DNA from: a virus
Reading direction: 5' to 3' (one strand)
DNA: 29,534 nucleotides
Virus record (IMG/VR): IMGVR_UViG_3300035162_003488
Location: 1 to 29,534 of that record
The position numbers were made by a program, and so were the translations under genes. Each line of letters starts with the position of its first letter. Position 1 is the stretch's first letter. The notes under the pieces are model-generated. The model searched no databases and had not been told where the DNA came from. It saw only the letters and a list, made by a program, of their open reading frames with translations. Positions 7,807-15,343 of this stretch are shown piece by piece.

Positions 7807-8703
7807 ATGAGAATTAGAATCACAGAAAGTCAACGTAGAACAATCCTTAATGAAAATAGGTTTGATAAAGTTGTCGATAAAGTTATTTCAGAATATGGTG
7901 ATAAACCTATTGAGGATATTATAGATATATTAGTTAATAGGTATGCATTAGATTTAAACATTATTAACTCCAACCAAAGATTAAATGATTTCTTTAATGA
8001 AAAGTTTGATGTTCTTATAAACAGAGCAAAAAATGATACGGGATTTAATAAGTGGGCTTTAGAAAAAGATTACGATAAAAATGTTTTGGATATTATAATT
8101 CAAAAATTTGACACTTATTTATCTGATGAAATAGAACAAACATATAGTATAAAAAACCCCATCTCCCAATTAAGAAGATTAAATACAATTAAAAAAGTTG
8201 CTGGGTATATGTTAACTAATAGTGATACTGGTGATTTTATAGAAGATGTAATGGAAGGGTTAATTAATGACGCTATTGATTATATCTACACTAATTATAA
8301 GACAATTAAAGATATGTTAATACATTTAGCATCTGTTAAAAAATTATTCCATAAAAATTATCATAGTTCAGAACAAATAGATAAACAATTCCGATCAATA
8401 GGTAAAAAATATGGGTATAGTATGATACCTAAATCATATGAATGGTCATTTCAAAAAGGTGGCGGTCAAATACAAAGTATTATTAACTACATTAAGGATG
8501 TACCAAAAATGTCAAAGAAAACTAGAGGTGGTTGGCAAGCATCTGTTGGTGAAGACCCTAAAAGAAGGGGTTGGAATAGTAGATTGTGGTCAGCAATGTT
8601 ACAATCAGAGATAGTAGTATCGCATAGAGATGGTAAAGATACTATTTACACATTAGGACCAAACGCAGATGCCTTTGAACGAGGTAAATTAGTAGGTTAT
8701 TAA
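7807..8703 (+). CDS. Unknown protein with N-terminal ITES/LNEN tag
   Basis: A 298-aa protein. The N-terminus MRIRITESQRRTILNEN carries two prohead-protease-like sites, ITE|S (5-8) and LNE|N (14-17), and is nearly the same pattern as the start of the 18545 protein (MKITINESQYKRLFKES). The middle (20-190) is helical and charged. The last 65 residues (GGWQASVGEDP...WSAMLQSEIVVSHRDGKDTIYTLGPNADAF) look like a compact winged-helix-type fold that could bind DNA, with low certainty. It is an accessory gene between the unknown block and terminase. A packaged or injected protein is the favoured inference. Confidence 0.65.
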   Translation: MRIRITESQRRTILNENRFDKVVDKVISEYGDKPIEDIIDILVNRYALDLNIINSNQRLNDFFNEKFDVLINRAKNDTGFNKWALEKDYDKNVLDIIIQKFDTYLSDEIEQTYSIKNPISQLRRLNTIKKVAGYMLTNSDTGDFIEDVMEGLINDAIDYIYTNYKTIKDMLIHLASVKKLFHKNYHSSEQIDKQFRSIGKKYGYSMIPKSYEWSFQKGGGQIQSIINYIKDVPKMSKKTRGGWQASVGEDPKRRGWNSRLWSAMLQSEIVVSHRDGKDTIYTLGPNADAFERGKLVGY

Positions 8704-8722
8704 TACTTTACCCCTTTCTTGA

Positions 8723-8737
8723 TATTTATATAAAAAG
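8723..8737 (+). promoter_or_regulatory. Putative late promoter (TATTTATATAAAAAG)
   Basis: Recurrent motif in the 39-base gap before terminase; TATTTAT ends 13 bases before the ATG at 8743. Confidence 0.5.
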
Positions 8738-8742
8738 ATTAT

Positions 8743-10542
8743 ATGAATAAAACTGAACAATTACAGGTATATGCTAGAAGTTTAGGTGACCCTATTTTTG
8801 CCGTAGAAACGTTTTTTAAGACTTTTGATTTAACTCAAAAGGGTATGGTTCCGTTTAAATTATTTTACAAACAAAAACAAATAATTAAAGCTTACGAAAA
8901 GTATAATCGTAATATTGTAACAAAACCTCGTCAGGCAGGTGTATCAACAACAACTGCAGCTTATATCGCAGCAAAGTGTGCATTTGGTGATCCGACAAAC
9001 CCACATAAAATTCTAATATTAGCCAATAAACAAACATTGGCACAAGAATTCTTAAAAAAGGTGAAAGACTTTTTAGATCAAATACCTAATTGGGTATGGG
9101 GGTTGGAAGAGGGTGAAAGTTATTTAAGTACAGATTCGAAAGGTCATATCATAATTAAATCTAGTAATTGTGAAATTAGAGCGTTAGCAACATCTAAAGA
9201 TGCGTTAAGGGGATTCACCCCAACATTCTTAATTATGGATGAGGCAGCCTTTATTGACGCTGGTGCAGAGGTATTTGGTGCTGCTTTAGCTTCATTAGGT
9301 ACGGGTGGTAAGATTTCACTTATATCCACACCTAATGGTATGGATCCATTATATTATAAAATATATAATGATGCAAAAAACAACCCTAATAGTAACTTCC
9401 ATGTTGTGGAGATGAAATGGTATCATGATATTAGATACAATAGACATTTAAGATGGGAAAGAGGGGAAAATGAGATATTAGTATGTGAGTCTATTGGTAG
9501 AACGCGATTAAGATGGGATTATGAAGGTAAAACATACGAAACTACAGAATCAGATATAGAGGCATATGAATTAATGACTAATGATGGGTGGAAACCTTAT
9601 TCTACGTGGTATGATGATATGGCATCTGATATGGGTGACCCTAAAAAGATAGCACAAGAACTTGACGTATCATTTATTGGATCGGGGGGTAATGTTGTTG
9701 ACGATGAATTTGTAACTTTCCATGAAGAGAACAATGTTATGAAACCGGAATATATGGCTGAATTAGAAAAGTCTATGTGGGTTTGGAAAGAGCCAGAAGA
9801 AGGTCATAAATATATAATGGGTGTTGATGTATCAAGGGGTGACGGTAAGGATAGTTCAACAATAGTAATACTTGATTTTGAAGGTTTAGAACAGGTTGCT
9901 GAGTATCAAGCGAAAATTGCACCTGATTTATTAGCAGAATTAGTCTATAAATATGGGAATATGTATAACGCTTATACTGTAGTTGATATTACTGGTGGTA
10001 TGGGTGTGTCCACTGTTATGAAATTAATGGAGATGGAATATAAACATTTACATTATGACGATCCGAAGAGTAGAAAATTAAGTGATAAATACGCTAAAAC
10101 AAAATATAAACAAGGTGATAAGGTTCCTGGTTTTAATGTTGGTAATACAAGATTACAAATGATATCAGAATTAGAGGAACATATTAGGGAGAATAAGACT
10201 ACTATACGTTCATCAAGGATGATATCTGAATTAAGGACATTTGTTTATAAAGGTGGTAGACCTGACCATATGGAAGGTTATCATGATGATATTATAATGG
10301 CTTATGCAATGCCCTTATTCATTGTTCAAACTTCATTTAAGAAATTAGAACAAGCGGAAAAACAAACAAAGGCTATGTTAGAAGGTTGGATTAATGTTTC
10401 GCAGGATAATGATACAAACAAACAAATACGCTCTAACCAGGTATTTAATAATACACCATCTTATCACCCACCAGTTACTGGACAAAATGGTAGTAATAAT
10501 GATAATGGAGAATACAATTGGTTATTCGGTATAAGACAATAA
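8743..10542 (+). CDS. Terminase large subunit (gp17-like)
   Basis: The 599-aa packaging motor cuts concatemeric DNA and pumps it into proheads through the portal. ATPase domain: Walker A-like KPRQAGVSTTT (61-71), Walker B FLIMDEAAF (162-170, Asp166-Glu167), and coupling motif STPNG (195-199). Nuclease domain of RNase H type: MGVDVSRGDG (Asp362), VVDITGG (Asp415) and YHDDIIMA (Asp515/516) supply the metal ligands. The residue normally Lys in the P-loop (GK[ST]) is Val68-less in the usual place, reading AGVST; Lys61 just upstream may substitute, as in other terminases with a shifted lysine. The C-terminal 50 residues are Asn/Ser-rich and likely flexible. Length matches T4 gp17 (610 aa). T4 places sheath and tube genes after gp17; here a small unknown gene and portal follow. 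Confidence 0.96.
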   Translation: MNKTEQLQVYARSLGDPIFAVETFFKTFDLTQKGMVPFKLFYKQKQIIKAYEKYNRNIVTKPRQAGVSTTTAAYIAAKCAFGDPTNPHKILILANKQTLAQEFLKKVKDFLDQIPNWVWGLEEGESYLSTDSKGHIIIKSSNCEIRALATSKDALRGFTPTFLIMDEAAFIDAGAEVFGAALASLGTGGKISLISTPNGMDPLYYKIYNDAKNNPNSNFHVVEMKWYHDIRYNRHLRWERGENEILVCESIGRTRLRWDYEGKTYETTESDIEAYELMTNDGWKPYSTWYDDMASDMGDPKKIAQELDVSFIGSGGNVVDDEFVTFHEENNVMKPEYMAELEKSMWVWKEPEEGHKYIMGVDVSRGDGKDSSTIVILDFEGLEQVAEYQAKIAPDLLAELVYKYGNMYNAYTVVDITGGMGVSTVMKLMEMEYKHLHYDDPKSRKLSDKYAKTKYKQGDKVPGFNVGNTRLQMISELEEHIRENKTTIRSSRMISELRTFVYKGGRPDHMEGYHDDIIMAYAMPLFIVQTSFKKLEQAEKQTKAMLEGWINVSQDNDTNKQIRSNQVFNNTPSYHPPVTGQNGSNNDNGEYNWLFGIRQ

Positions 10543-10546
10543 AACT

Positions 10547-10813
10547 ATGGGAAGAAAATCAGGACATAAAAAACCTTTTTTAAGGAAACCAACTAATGGT
10601 GGATTTACATATAAATGGGGACCCTTTAAGGATTTACCTAAAGATATGGATGCTAGGAATGCAAAACAAAAAACAAAAAATAAAAAGTTTTGTACTGCGA
10701 TACCATTTTCACAAGGTGAAGATTTTAAAGTAAGATACGTTTATAATAAAGTTATTGATGGTTCCGGTAAAGAACACAGATATGCGTATGTAGAATGTGA
10801 TTATGTTAAATAA
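10547..10813 (+). CDS. Small basic protein between terminase and portal, unknown
   Basis: An 88-aa, very basic protein (N-terminus MGRKSGHKKPFLRKP; later KQKTKNKKF). The second half has a beta pattern (DFKVRYVYNKVIDGSGKEHRYAYVECDYV). It starts 4 bases after the terminase stop and so shares its transcript. The charge suggests DNA or RNA contact. In T4 this interval holds the sheath and tube genes (gp18, gp19), and this protein is neither. Function unknown. Confidence 0.6.
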   Translation: MGRKSGHKKPFLRKPTNGGFTYKWGPFKDLPKDMDARNAKQKTKNKKFCTAIPFSQGEDFKVRYVYNKVIDGSGKEHRYAYVECDYVK

Positions 10814-10831
10814 TCATTTAGTTTTTGATGA

Positions 10832-10839
10832 TATTTATT
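10832..10839 (+). promoter_or_regulatory. Putative late promoter (TATTTATT)
   Basis: TATTTATTATAA in the 54-base gap before portal; TATTTAT ends 29 bases before the ATG at 10868. Confidence 0.45.
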
Positions 10840-10867
10840 ATAATGGTATATAAAACTAAATAAAGTT

Positions 10868-12880
10868 ATGGCAGAAAAATATACAATATTTCAACAACTA
10901 GAAAGTCTATTCGGTCCTGAAAGGAAAAAAGAAGAGGCAAAATCTAGATATTCGTTGGGGGATGAACAAATACTAAAGACTCAATCTAAAGAAGAGTATG
11001 ATACGGCAAAATTAGAGGCACAACAATCAAAGTACCTTTCTAATATGTGGCATAAGGTGGATAATGAAATCTACCAACAATCAGTATTTTATGAGACAAC
11101 AAGGATTGCATCGTATTCTGATTTTGAGGGGATGGAATTTTTCCCTGAAATTGCAGCAGCGTTAGATATTATGATGGAGGAATCTACAACACAAAATGGT
11201 GAAGGTAGAATCCTTAATATCTTTTCAGAAAGTAAAAGAGTTAGGAGAATATTACAAGATTTATTTTTTAATAAATTAGATGTTCACACCAATTTAGCAA
11301 TGTGGACAAGAAACACTTGTAAGTATGGGGATAATTTCCTATTTTTAGATATCGACCCAAAAGAAGGTATTAGAGATGTAAAACAATTACCTAACATTGA
11401 GATAGAAAGAAGAGAGGGAGATTTTATTGGTCAATACCATGCTGGTAATATAGATAGTGGTGAAGATAAAGATGATGGTAAAGTATCATACTTTTGGAGA
11501 GGTAAAGATGTTACTTTCAATTCTTGGCAAATGGCACATTTTAGACTACTTGGTGATGATAGAAGATTACCTTATGGAACTTCAATGTTGGAGAAAGCTA
11601 GAAGGATTTGGAAACAATTATTACTTTCAGAAGATGCGATGTTAATCTATAGGGTGACAAGAGCTCCGGAAAGAAGAATATTCAAAATATACGTTGGTAA
11701 TATTGATGAACAAGATGTAGCTCAATATGTACAGAAAATTGCTAACAACTTTAAAAGAAGTCCAGTTATTGATGAAAACACTGGTCAAATAGATACAAAA
11801 TATAATCAGATGGCTCAGGATCAGGATTATTTTATTCCTGTTAGAGATCCATCAGCACCTAGTCCGATCGAAACACTTCCTGGTGCGACTAACCTATCGG
11901 AGATTGCTGATATTGAATTCTTACAAAAGAAATTATTTACTGCGTTAAGAGTTCCTAAACCATTTTTAGGTTTTGAGGAAACGAATGGAGATGGTAAGAA
12001 TTTAGCTTTACAGGATATTAGATTTACTAGAACTGTTAATCGTATCCAACAAGCAATGATACAGGAATTAAATAAAATCGCAATCATACATTTATATGTG
12101 TTAGGTTTGGAAGATGACTTGGATAATTTTACATTATCATTAAACAATCCATCTACACAAGCAGATATGTTAAGGACTGAACAACTTCAACAAAAAATAC
12201 AAGTGTATAGAGACTCTGTTGCAGATGCGGGAAATGGTTTTGCTGCAATGTCTATGACTAGAGCGAAGAAAGAGATTCTAGGTATGTCAGAAGAAGATAT
12301 TAGAGTTGATTTAGAGCAACAAAGGATGGAAAAAGCAGCTGCGGCTGAAATGGAACAAACTTCTAACATCATTAAGAAAACAGGTGTATTTGATAGAGTG
12401 GATGCATTATATGGTGAATTTGGTGGTTCTACTTCTGAAGGTGATACTGAAGGTGGTGCTGAAGGTGGAGATGAATTCGCTGCTGGAGGTGGTGGTGGAG
12501 GAGGCTTCGGTGGAGGTTTAGAAGGTGGGGATGAATTCGCTGATGATGGTTTAGGTGGTGAAGAAGGTAGTTTAGGCACTGAAGAACCATCAGTAGGTGG
12601 TGAAGAACTATCGGCAGAACCAGCGGCAGAACCAGCGGCAGAAATACCAATGGAATCACATAATAAAAAAGGTGATTTATTAGTGGAAACTGAAATAAGA
12701 AAAAGGAAATTAGATATTAGAACTAAAAAATATCAAAACATTTTTACTAATAGACTAATAGAGAGTCTTGATCGTAAAGGTATGATACAACCTATGGAAC
12801 ATATCGAAAAGAGTAAGGACAGTTTAACTGAAGATCTGAAGAAAATGTCAGATAATATAGATGAATTAACAAAAGATTAA
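10868..12880 (+). CDS. Portal vertex protein (gp20-like) with long C-terminal extension
   Basis: The dodecameric portal forms the DNA entry channel, docks the terminase and nucleates head assembly. Recognisable T4-family segments are YRVTRAPERRIFKIYVGN (261-278), DQDYFIPVRD (318-327), TLPGATNLSEIADIEFLQKKLF (336-357) and RVPKPFLGFEE (361-371). At 670 aa it is much longer than T4 gp20 (524 aa). After about residue 515 there is a Gly/Asp/Glu-rich low-complexity stretch (519-595, with Gly7 and two GGDEFA repeats), then a basic helical tail (597-670) that contains LVETE and LIES sites like those cut by the prohead protease. NKKGDLLVE (599-607) resembles IKKGDLVES of the 2062 protein. The extension may reach the head interior or bind scaffold. 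Confidence 0.95.
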   Translation: MAEKYTIFQQLESLFGPERKKEEAKSRYSLGDEQILKTQSKEEYDTAKLEAQQSKYLSNMWHKVDNEIYQQSVFYETTRIASYSDFEGMEFFPEIAAALDIMMEESTTQNGEGRILNIFSESKRVRRILQDLFFNKLDVHTNLAMWTRNTCKYGDNFLFLDIDPKEGIRDVKQLPNIEIERREGDFIGQYHAGNIDSGEDKDDGKVSYFWRGKDVTFNSWQMAHFRLLGDDRRLPYGTSMLEKARRIWKQLLLSEDAMLIYRVTRAPERRIFKIYVGNIDEQDVAQYVQKIANNFKRSPVIDENTGQIDTKYNQMAQDQDYFIPVRDPSAPSPIETLPGATNLSEIADIEFLQKKLFTALRVPKPFLGFEETNGDGKNLALQDIRFTRTVNRIQQAMIQELNKIAIIHLYVLGLEDDLDNFTLSLNNPSTQADMLRTEQLQQKIQVYRDSVADAGNGFAAMSMTRAKKEILGMSEEDIRVDLEQQRMEKAAAAEMEQTSNIIKKTGVFDRVDALYGEFGGSTSEGDTEGGAEGGDEFAAGGGGGGGFGGGLEGGDEFADDGLGGEEGSLGTEEPSVGGEELSAEPAAEPAAEIPMESHNKKGDLLVETEIRKRKLDIRTKKYQNIFTNRLIESLDRKGMIQPMEHIEKSKDSLTEDLKKMSDNIDELTKD

Positions 12881-12900
12881 TTTTTTTAGGATAAAGATAA

Positions 12901-12915
12901 TATTTATAAAGAAAT
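12901..12915 (+). promoter_or_regulatory. Putative late promoter (TATTTATAAAGAAAT)
   Basis: Long form of the recurrent motif in the gap after portal; TATTTAT ends 15 bases before the ATG at 12923. AAGGAAT just before the ATG could be a weak ribosome site. Confidence 0.55.
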
Positions 12916-12922
12916 AAGGAAT

Positions 12923-13696
12923 ATGAAAAACTTTGGGAAAATAAAAAATAAATTTAGTGAGGTTCTTATAGAATCTATAATTAAGAAGAATGATACTGGG
13001 AAGAAAACTTTTGGTAAATTCGTTAAAATGTTAAAAGAGAATGAAATATTAAAAACACAATATTTCATTTATGATAATATAGAAAATAAGTATTTTGATA
13101 ATAGTGGTGACGCTAAAGATTACATTAAAGAAAGTGTAAGTCTCTTATCAAAATATAAAAAGAAAGATATAATGGAGGCCAACAAAAAATTAGCTTCGTT
13201 AGTAACGGTTAAAAATGTTGACTATGACTCTAAAGGGTTACATGAAAATATTACAAAATTAATCTTTACAGGTAAATCTTCAAAAACACTTGAAGGGTTG
13301 TTAGAATCAATGAATACATTAAGAGACCATATGACTACAGAAAGAATAGATGAGAGTTCTGAATTCGAAAGAGTAGACTTACCTCCATCAGTATTATCTA
13401 AAATGGTTGTTAATAAATTCAATTCAAAGTATGAAGATATTAGTGAAGGTGAAAAGAAAATCATTAAATCAATCTTAAACGGATCGGAAGAAGATAAACA
13501 AGGTGTTTATGTTGATCTAATGAGGGAGTGTATTGACACTATTGATGGTAAGTTAAATGAAAGTAAGGATAATGACGTAAAAGGGAAATTATTAAGTGCT
13601 AAAGATAAATTACTACGTATGGAATATAATAAAGAAAATTATAGTTCAGATATCAGTAAGGTGTATCAATTAAAAGAATCAATAGAAACAGAATAA
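12923..13696 (+). CDS. Probable prohead core protein (gp67/gp68 position)
   Basis: A 257-aa, Lys/Glu-rich, largely helical protein lying between portal and protease genes, exactly where T4 has the prohead core genes 67 and 68. It contains many protease-like sites: LIE|S (15-18), LLE|S, IDE|S, LNE|S and LKE|S near the C-terminus, as expected of a core protein cut into peptides during maturation. No enzymatic motif is visible. The homology to T4 gp67/68 is by position and character, not clear sequence similarity. It is two bases from the next gene and shares its terminator. Confidence 0.65.
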   Translation: MKNFGKIKNKFSEVLIESIIKKNDTGKKTFGKFVKMLKENEILKTQYFIYDNIENKYFDNSGDAKDYIKESVSLLSKYKKKDIMEANKKLASLVTVKNVDYDSKGLHENITKLIFTGKSSKTLEGLLESMNTLRDHMTTERIDESSEFERVDLPPSVLSKMVVNKFNSKYEDISEGEKKIIKSILNGSEEDKQGVYVDLMRECIDTIDGKLNESKDNDVKGKLLSAKDKLLRMEYNKENYSSDISKVYQLKESIETE

Positions 13697-13698
13697 TT

Positions 13699-13956
13699 AT
13701 GAAAAAGAAAATAGTAAAATTAAACGAATCTGACATTACAAAGTTAGTTAAGAAAACACTTATTAAAGAAAGTGACACGTATCAGTTTAGACTTGAATAT
13801 TCTAAAAATTTAAGAAGACAAGAAAAAACGGCAACTGATGGTGATGCTGATCTTTTAGATGATATCGTAGATGTTTATAAAACTCACATAAAACAAATAC
13901 AGGATTACCTAAAGGGTAAATCCGATAAAGAAAAAGAATCAAAAAATAAAGACTAA
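13699..13956 (+). CDS. Small prohead-core-position protein with LNES tag
   Basis: An 85-aa basic/helical protein. Its N-terminal 25 residues (core VKLNESDITKLVKKTLIKES) carry LNE|S (8-11) and IKE|S (22-25) and closely match the N-terminus of the 4166 protein, although the codons differ (for example Ser-Asp is TCTGAC here and AGTGAT there). The remainder is a charged helix with a Lys/Glu tail. Size and place match T4 gp67 (pip), a small core protein degraded by gp21. A small core or cargo protein is likely; identity is inferred. Confidence 0.65.
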   Translation: MKKKIVKLNESDITKLVKKTLIKESDTYQFRLEYSKNLRRQEKTATDGDADLLDDIVDVYKTHIKQIQDYLKGKSDKEKESKNKD

Positions 13957-13961
13957 TATTC

Positions 13962-13987
13962 AAACCCACTTAATTGTGGGTTTTTTT
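13962..13987 (+). terminator. Rho-independent terminator
   Basis: Stem AAACCCAC (13962-13969) with GTGGGTTT (13976-13983), 6-nt loop, followed by T-tract. It closes the portal/core unit. Confidence 0.85.
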
Positions 13988-13997
13988 ATGACCTAAT

Positions 13998-14026
13998 TTG
14001 GTATAGGGAAACATAATGACTATAAT
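13998..14026 (+). promoter_or_regulatory. Possible sigma70-type promoter
   Basis: TTGGTA (13998-14003), a 17-base spacer, then a perfect TATAAT (14021-14026). It is preceded by a terminator and followed 36 bases later by the 14062 start, and the late-type TATTTAT motif is absent here. An early or middle, host-polymerase promoter is the inference; Bacteroidota consensus (TAnnTTTG) is only partly met. Confidence 0.4.
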
Positions 14027-14061
14027 TGATATATAATAACATAAAATTTTAGAAATTATGA

Positions 14062-14493
14062 ATGAAAAGAGGAAAAGAAATTACTTTAAAGTCAAAAAAC
14101 AATTATAAAGTAAAATTAGGTACGATAGATAATAAAAACCCAAAAACAATCTATTTAAATGTCTCAGCTTGGGGTAAACCTTTAACTGAAGAAGAAAATT
14201 ACGATAATGTAATAAGTAAGTTAAGAAAAAAAATAAAACAAAACCTACACACTAAAATAGGTGACAACAACTTTGAAAGTGAGAGGTACATTGTAGATTT
14301 AGATATGAGGTCTTCAGGTATCAACCATACTAAAAGAAGTTTTATGTCTTGTGAAATCACACTATTTCAAAAAGACAAAATAGCAGTAAACAATCCACTA
14401 ATGGTGGAGGAATCTAATAATCTAATTAGTGAGATTATTGACAATTGTTTCGAACAAAACAATCACTTCCAATTTTATAAGACCAAAAAATAA
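14062..14493 (+). CDS. Unknown protein inserted between core and protease genes
   Basis: A 143-aa, Lys/Asn-rich protein with an alpha/beta look: a beta-rich first part (KVKLGTIDNKNPKTIYLNV), a helix (NVISKLRKKIKQNLH), then IVDLDMRSSGINHTKRSFMSCEITLFQK and a closing helix. There is no membrane segment, tag or acidic region, so it differs from neighbouring head genes. The ATG at 14058 is out of frame and ends soon, so 14062 is used. Flanked by a terminator and its own sigma70-like promoter, it may be expressed earlier than the head genes. I do not recognise the family. Confidence 0.65.
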   Translation: MKRGKEITLKSKNNYKVKLGTIDNKNPKTIYLNVSAWGKPLTEEENYDNVISKLRKKIKQNLHTKIGDNNFESERYIVDLDMRSSGINHTKRSFMSCEITLFQKDKIAVNNPLMVEESNNLISEIIDNCFEQNNHFQFYKTKK

Positions 14494-14504
14494 TAGTTTT
14501 CATC

Positions 14505-14540
14505 ATATAGGTATATTTATTAAGAAAAGTATACCTATAT
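14505..14540 (+). promoter_or_regulatory. Late promoter motif enclosed in a perfect 11-bp inverted repeat
   Basis: TATTTATTAAGAAAAG (14514-14529) is bracketed by ATATAGGTATA (14505-14515) and its exact reverse complement TATACCTATAT (14530-14540). The dyad ends one base before the protease ATG. It could be an operator on DNA or, if transcribed from upstream, a hairpin near the start codon. Confidence 0.6.
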
Positions 14541-14541
14541 T

Positions 14542-15231
14542 ATGGAAATATTAAAAAACGATCAAACAGGCAAGAAAGGTCTCCTTATTGAGTACGATGC
14601 CGGTTACATATCCCCAAAGAACAACAAACATTTTATTAGTGAAGTAAATAAACTTACTAAAGGTGAACCTATTATAGAAGAACCTTTATATGTTTATGCT
14701 GTCATGCAAAAATACGACCTAGAGAATAGGAATGGGAGAGTCTATCCTGAAGCTATCTTACGAAGAGAAGCTGAAAATTATTTAAAACTTATTAAAGATA
14801 ATAGAGCATTAGGTGAAGCTGATCACCCTGAAAGTTCTATCGTTGCCGTTAGTAGGGTATCTCACAGCGTAGTTGATCTATGGTGGGAAGGTAATACCTT
14901 AATGGGTAAATTAGAAATCATTATGTCACCTGGATTCATCAACCAAGGAATTATCTCATGTGAAGGTGACAGAATAGCAAATTATTTAAGGAAGGGTATT
15001 AAGATAGGTGTATCGTCTAGAGGTGTTGGATCACTATCAAAAGAGAATGGTCAGAACGTAGTCCAAGAAGATTTTGAAATAATCTGTTGGGACATAGTTA
15101 CCTCACCATCAACACCGGGTTCTTGGATATATGGTGAGAAACCTTCCACAGAACAACAAATGAGTGAATCAGAAGATAAAAAGGATAAAAACCTGTTGAT
15201 GGATTCAATAGATGATTTTCTATTAGAATAA
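14542..15231 (+). CDS. Prohead core protease (gp21-like)
   Basis: A 229-aa serine protease of the herpesvirus-assemblin-like fold that cleaves scaffold, core and capsid proteins after (L/I)xE during head maturation. Signature segments: ENRNGRVYPEAIL (61-73), ALGEADHPESS (89-99, catalytic His95), LMGKLEIIMSPG (120-131) and IGVSSRGVGSL (155-165, catalytic Ser158 or Ser159). It then continues to SPSTPGSWIYG. The C-terminus is acidic and ends DSIDDFLLE. Length is close to T4 gp21 (212 aa). It lies just upstream of its scaffold and capsid substrates. Expression is likely from the motif at 14514, which is framed by an inverted repeat. Confidence 0.95.
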   Translation: MEILKNDQTGKKGLLIEYDAGYISPKNNKHFISEVNKLTKGEPIIEEPLYVYAVMQKYDLENRNGRVYPEAILRREAENYLKLIKDNRALGEADHPESSIVAVSRVSHSVVDLWWEGNTLMGKLEIIMSPGFINQGIISCEGDRIANYLRKGIKIGVSSRGVGSLSKENGQNVVQEDFEIICWDIVTSPSTPGSWIYGEKPSTEQQMSESEDKKDKNLLMDSIDDFLLE

Positions 15232-15272
15232 AAAATATTATTAGTAAATGGTGTTTTTTCAAAAGAACCACA

Positions 15273-15287
15273 TATTTATTAAGAAAT
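15273..15287 (+). promoter_or_regulatory. Putative late promoter (TATTTATTAAGAAAT)
   Basis: Long form of the motif, with TATTTAT ending 64 bases before the scaffold ATG, the longest leader in the window. A small hairpin AACCC-GTATT-GGGTT (15289-15303) follows inside the leader. Confidence 0.55.
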
Positions 15288-15343
15288 AAACCCGTATTGG
15301 GTTAATAATAATCAATAATAATTAATAAAACAAATTTATTAAA

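Noticed and set aside
12187-12659. Long proline- and histidine-rich open frames on the - strand opposite the portal linker
   Set aside because: They are the complement of the Gly/Asp/Glu codon run (GGT, GAA, GAT) of the portal gene; composition is artefactual and they have no promoter motif.
15251-15270. Imperfect hairpin GGTG-T6-CAAAAGAACC after the protease gene, possible terminator
   Set aside because: One mismatch, a wobble pair, a very tight loop and no T-tract; too weak to call.
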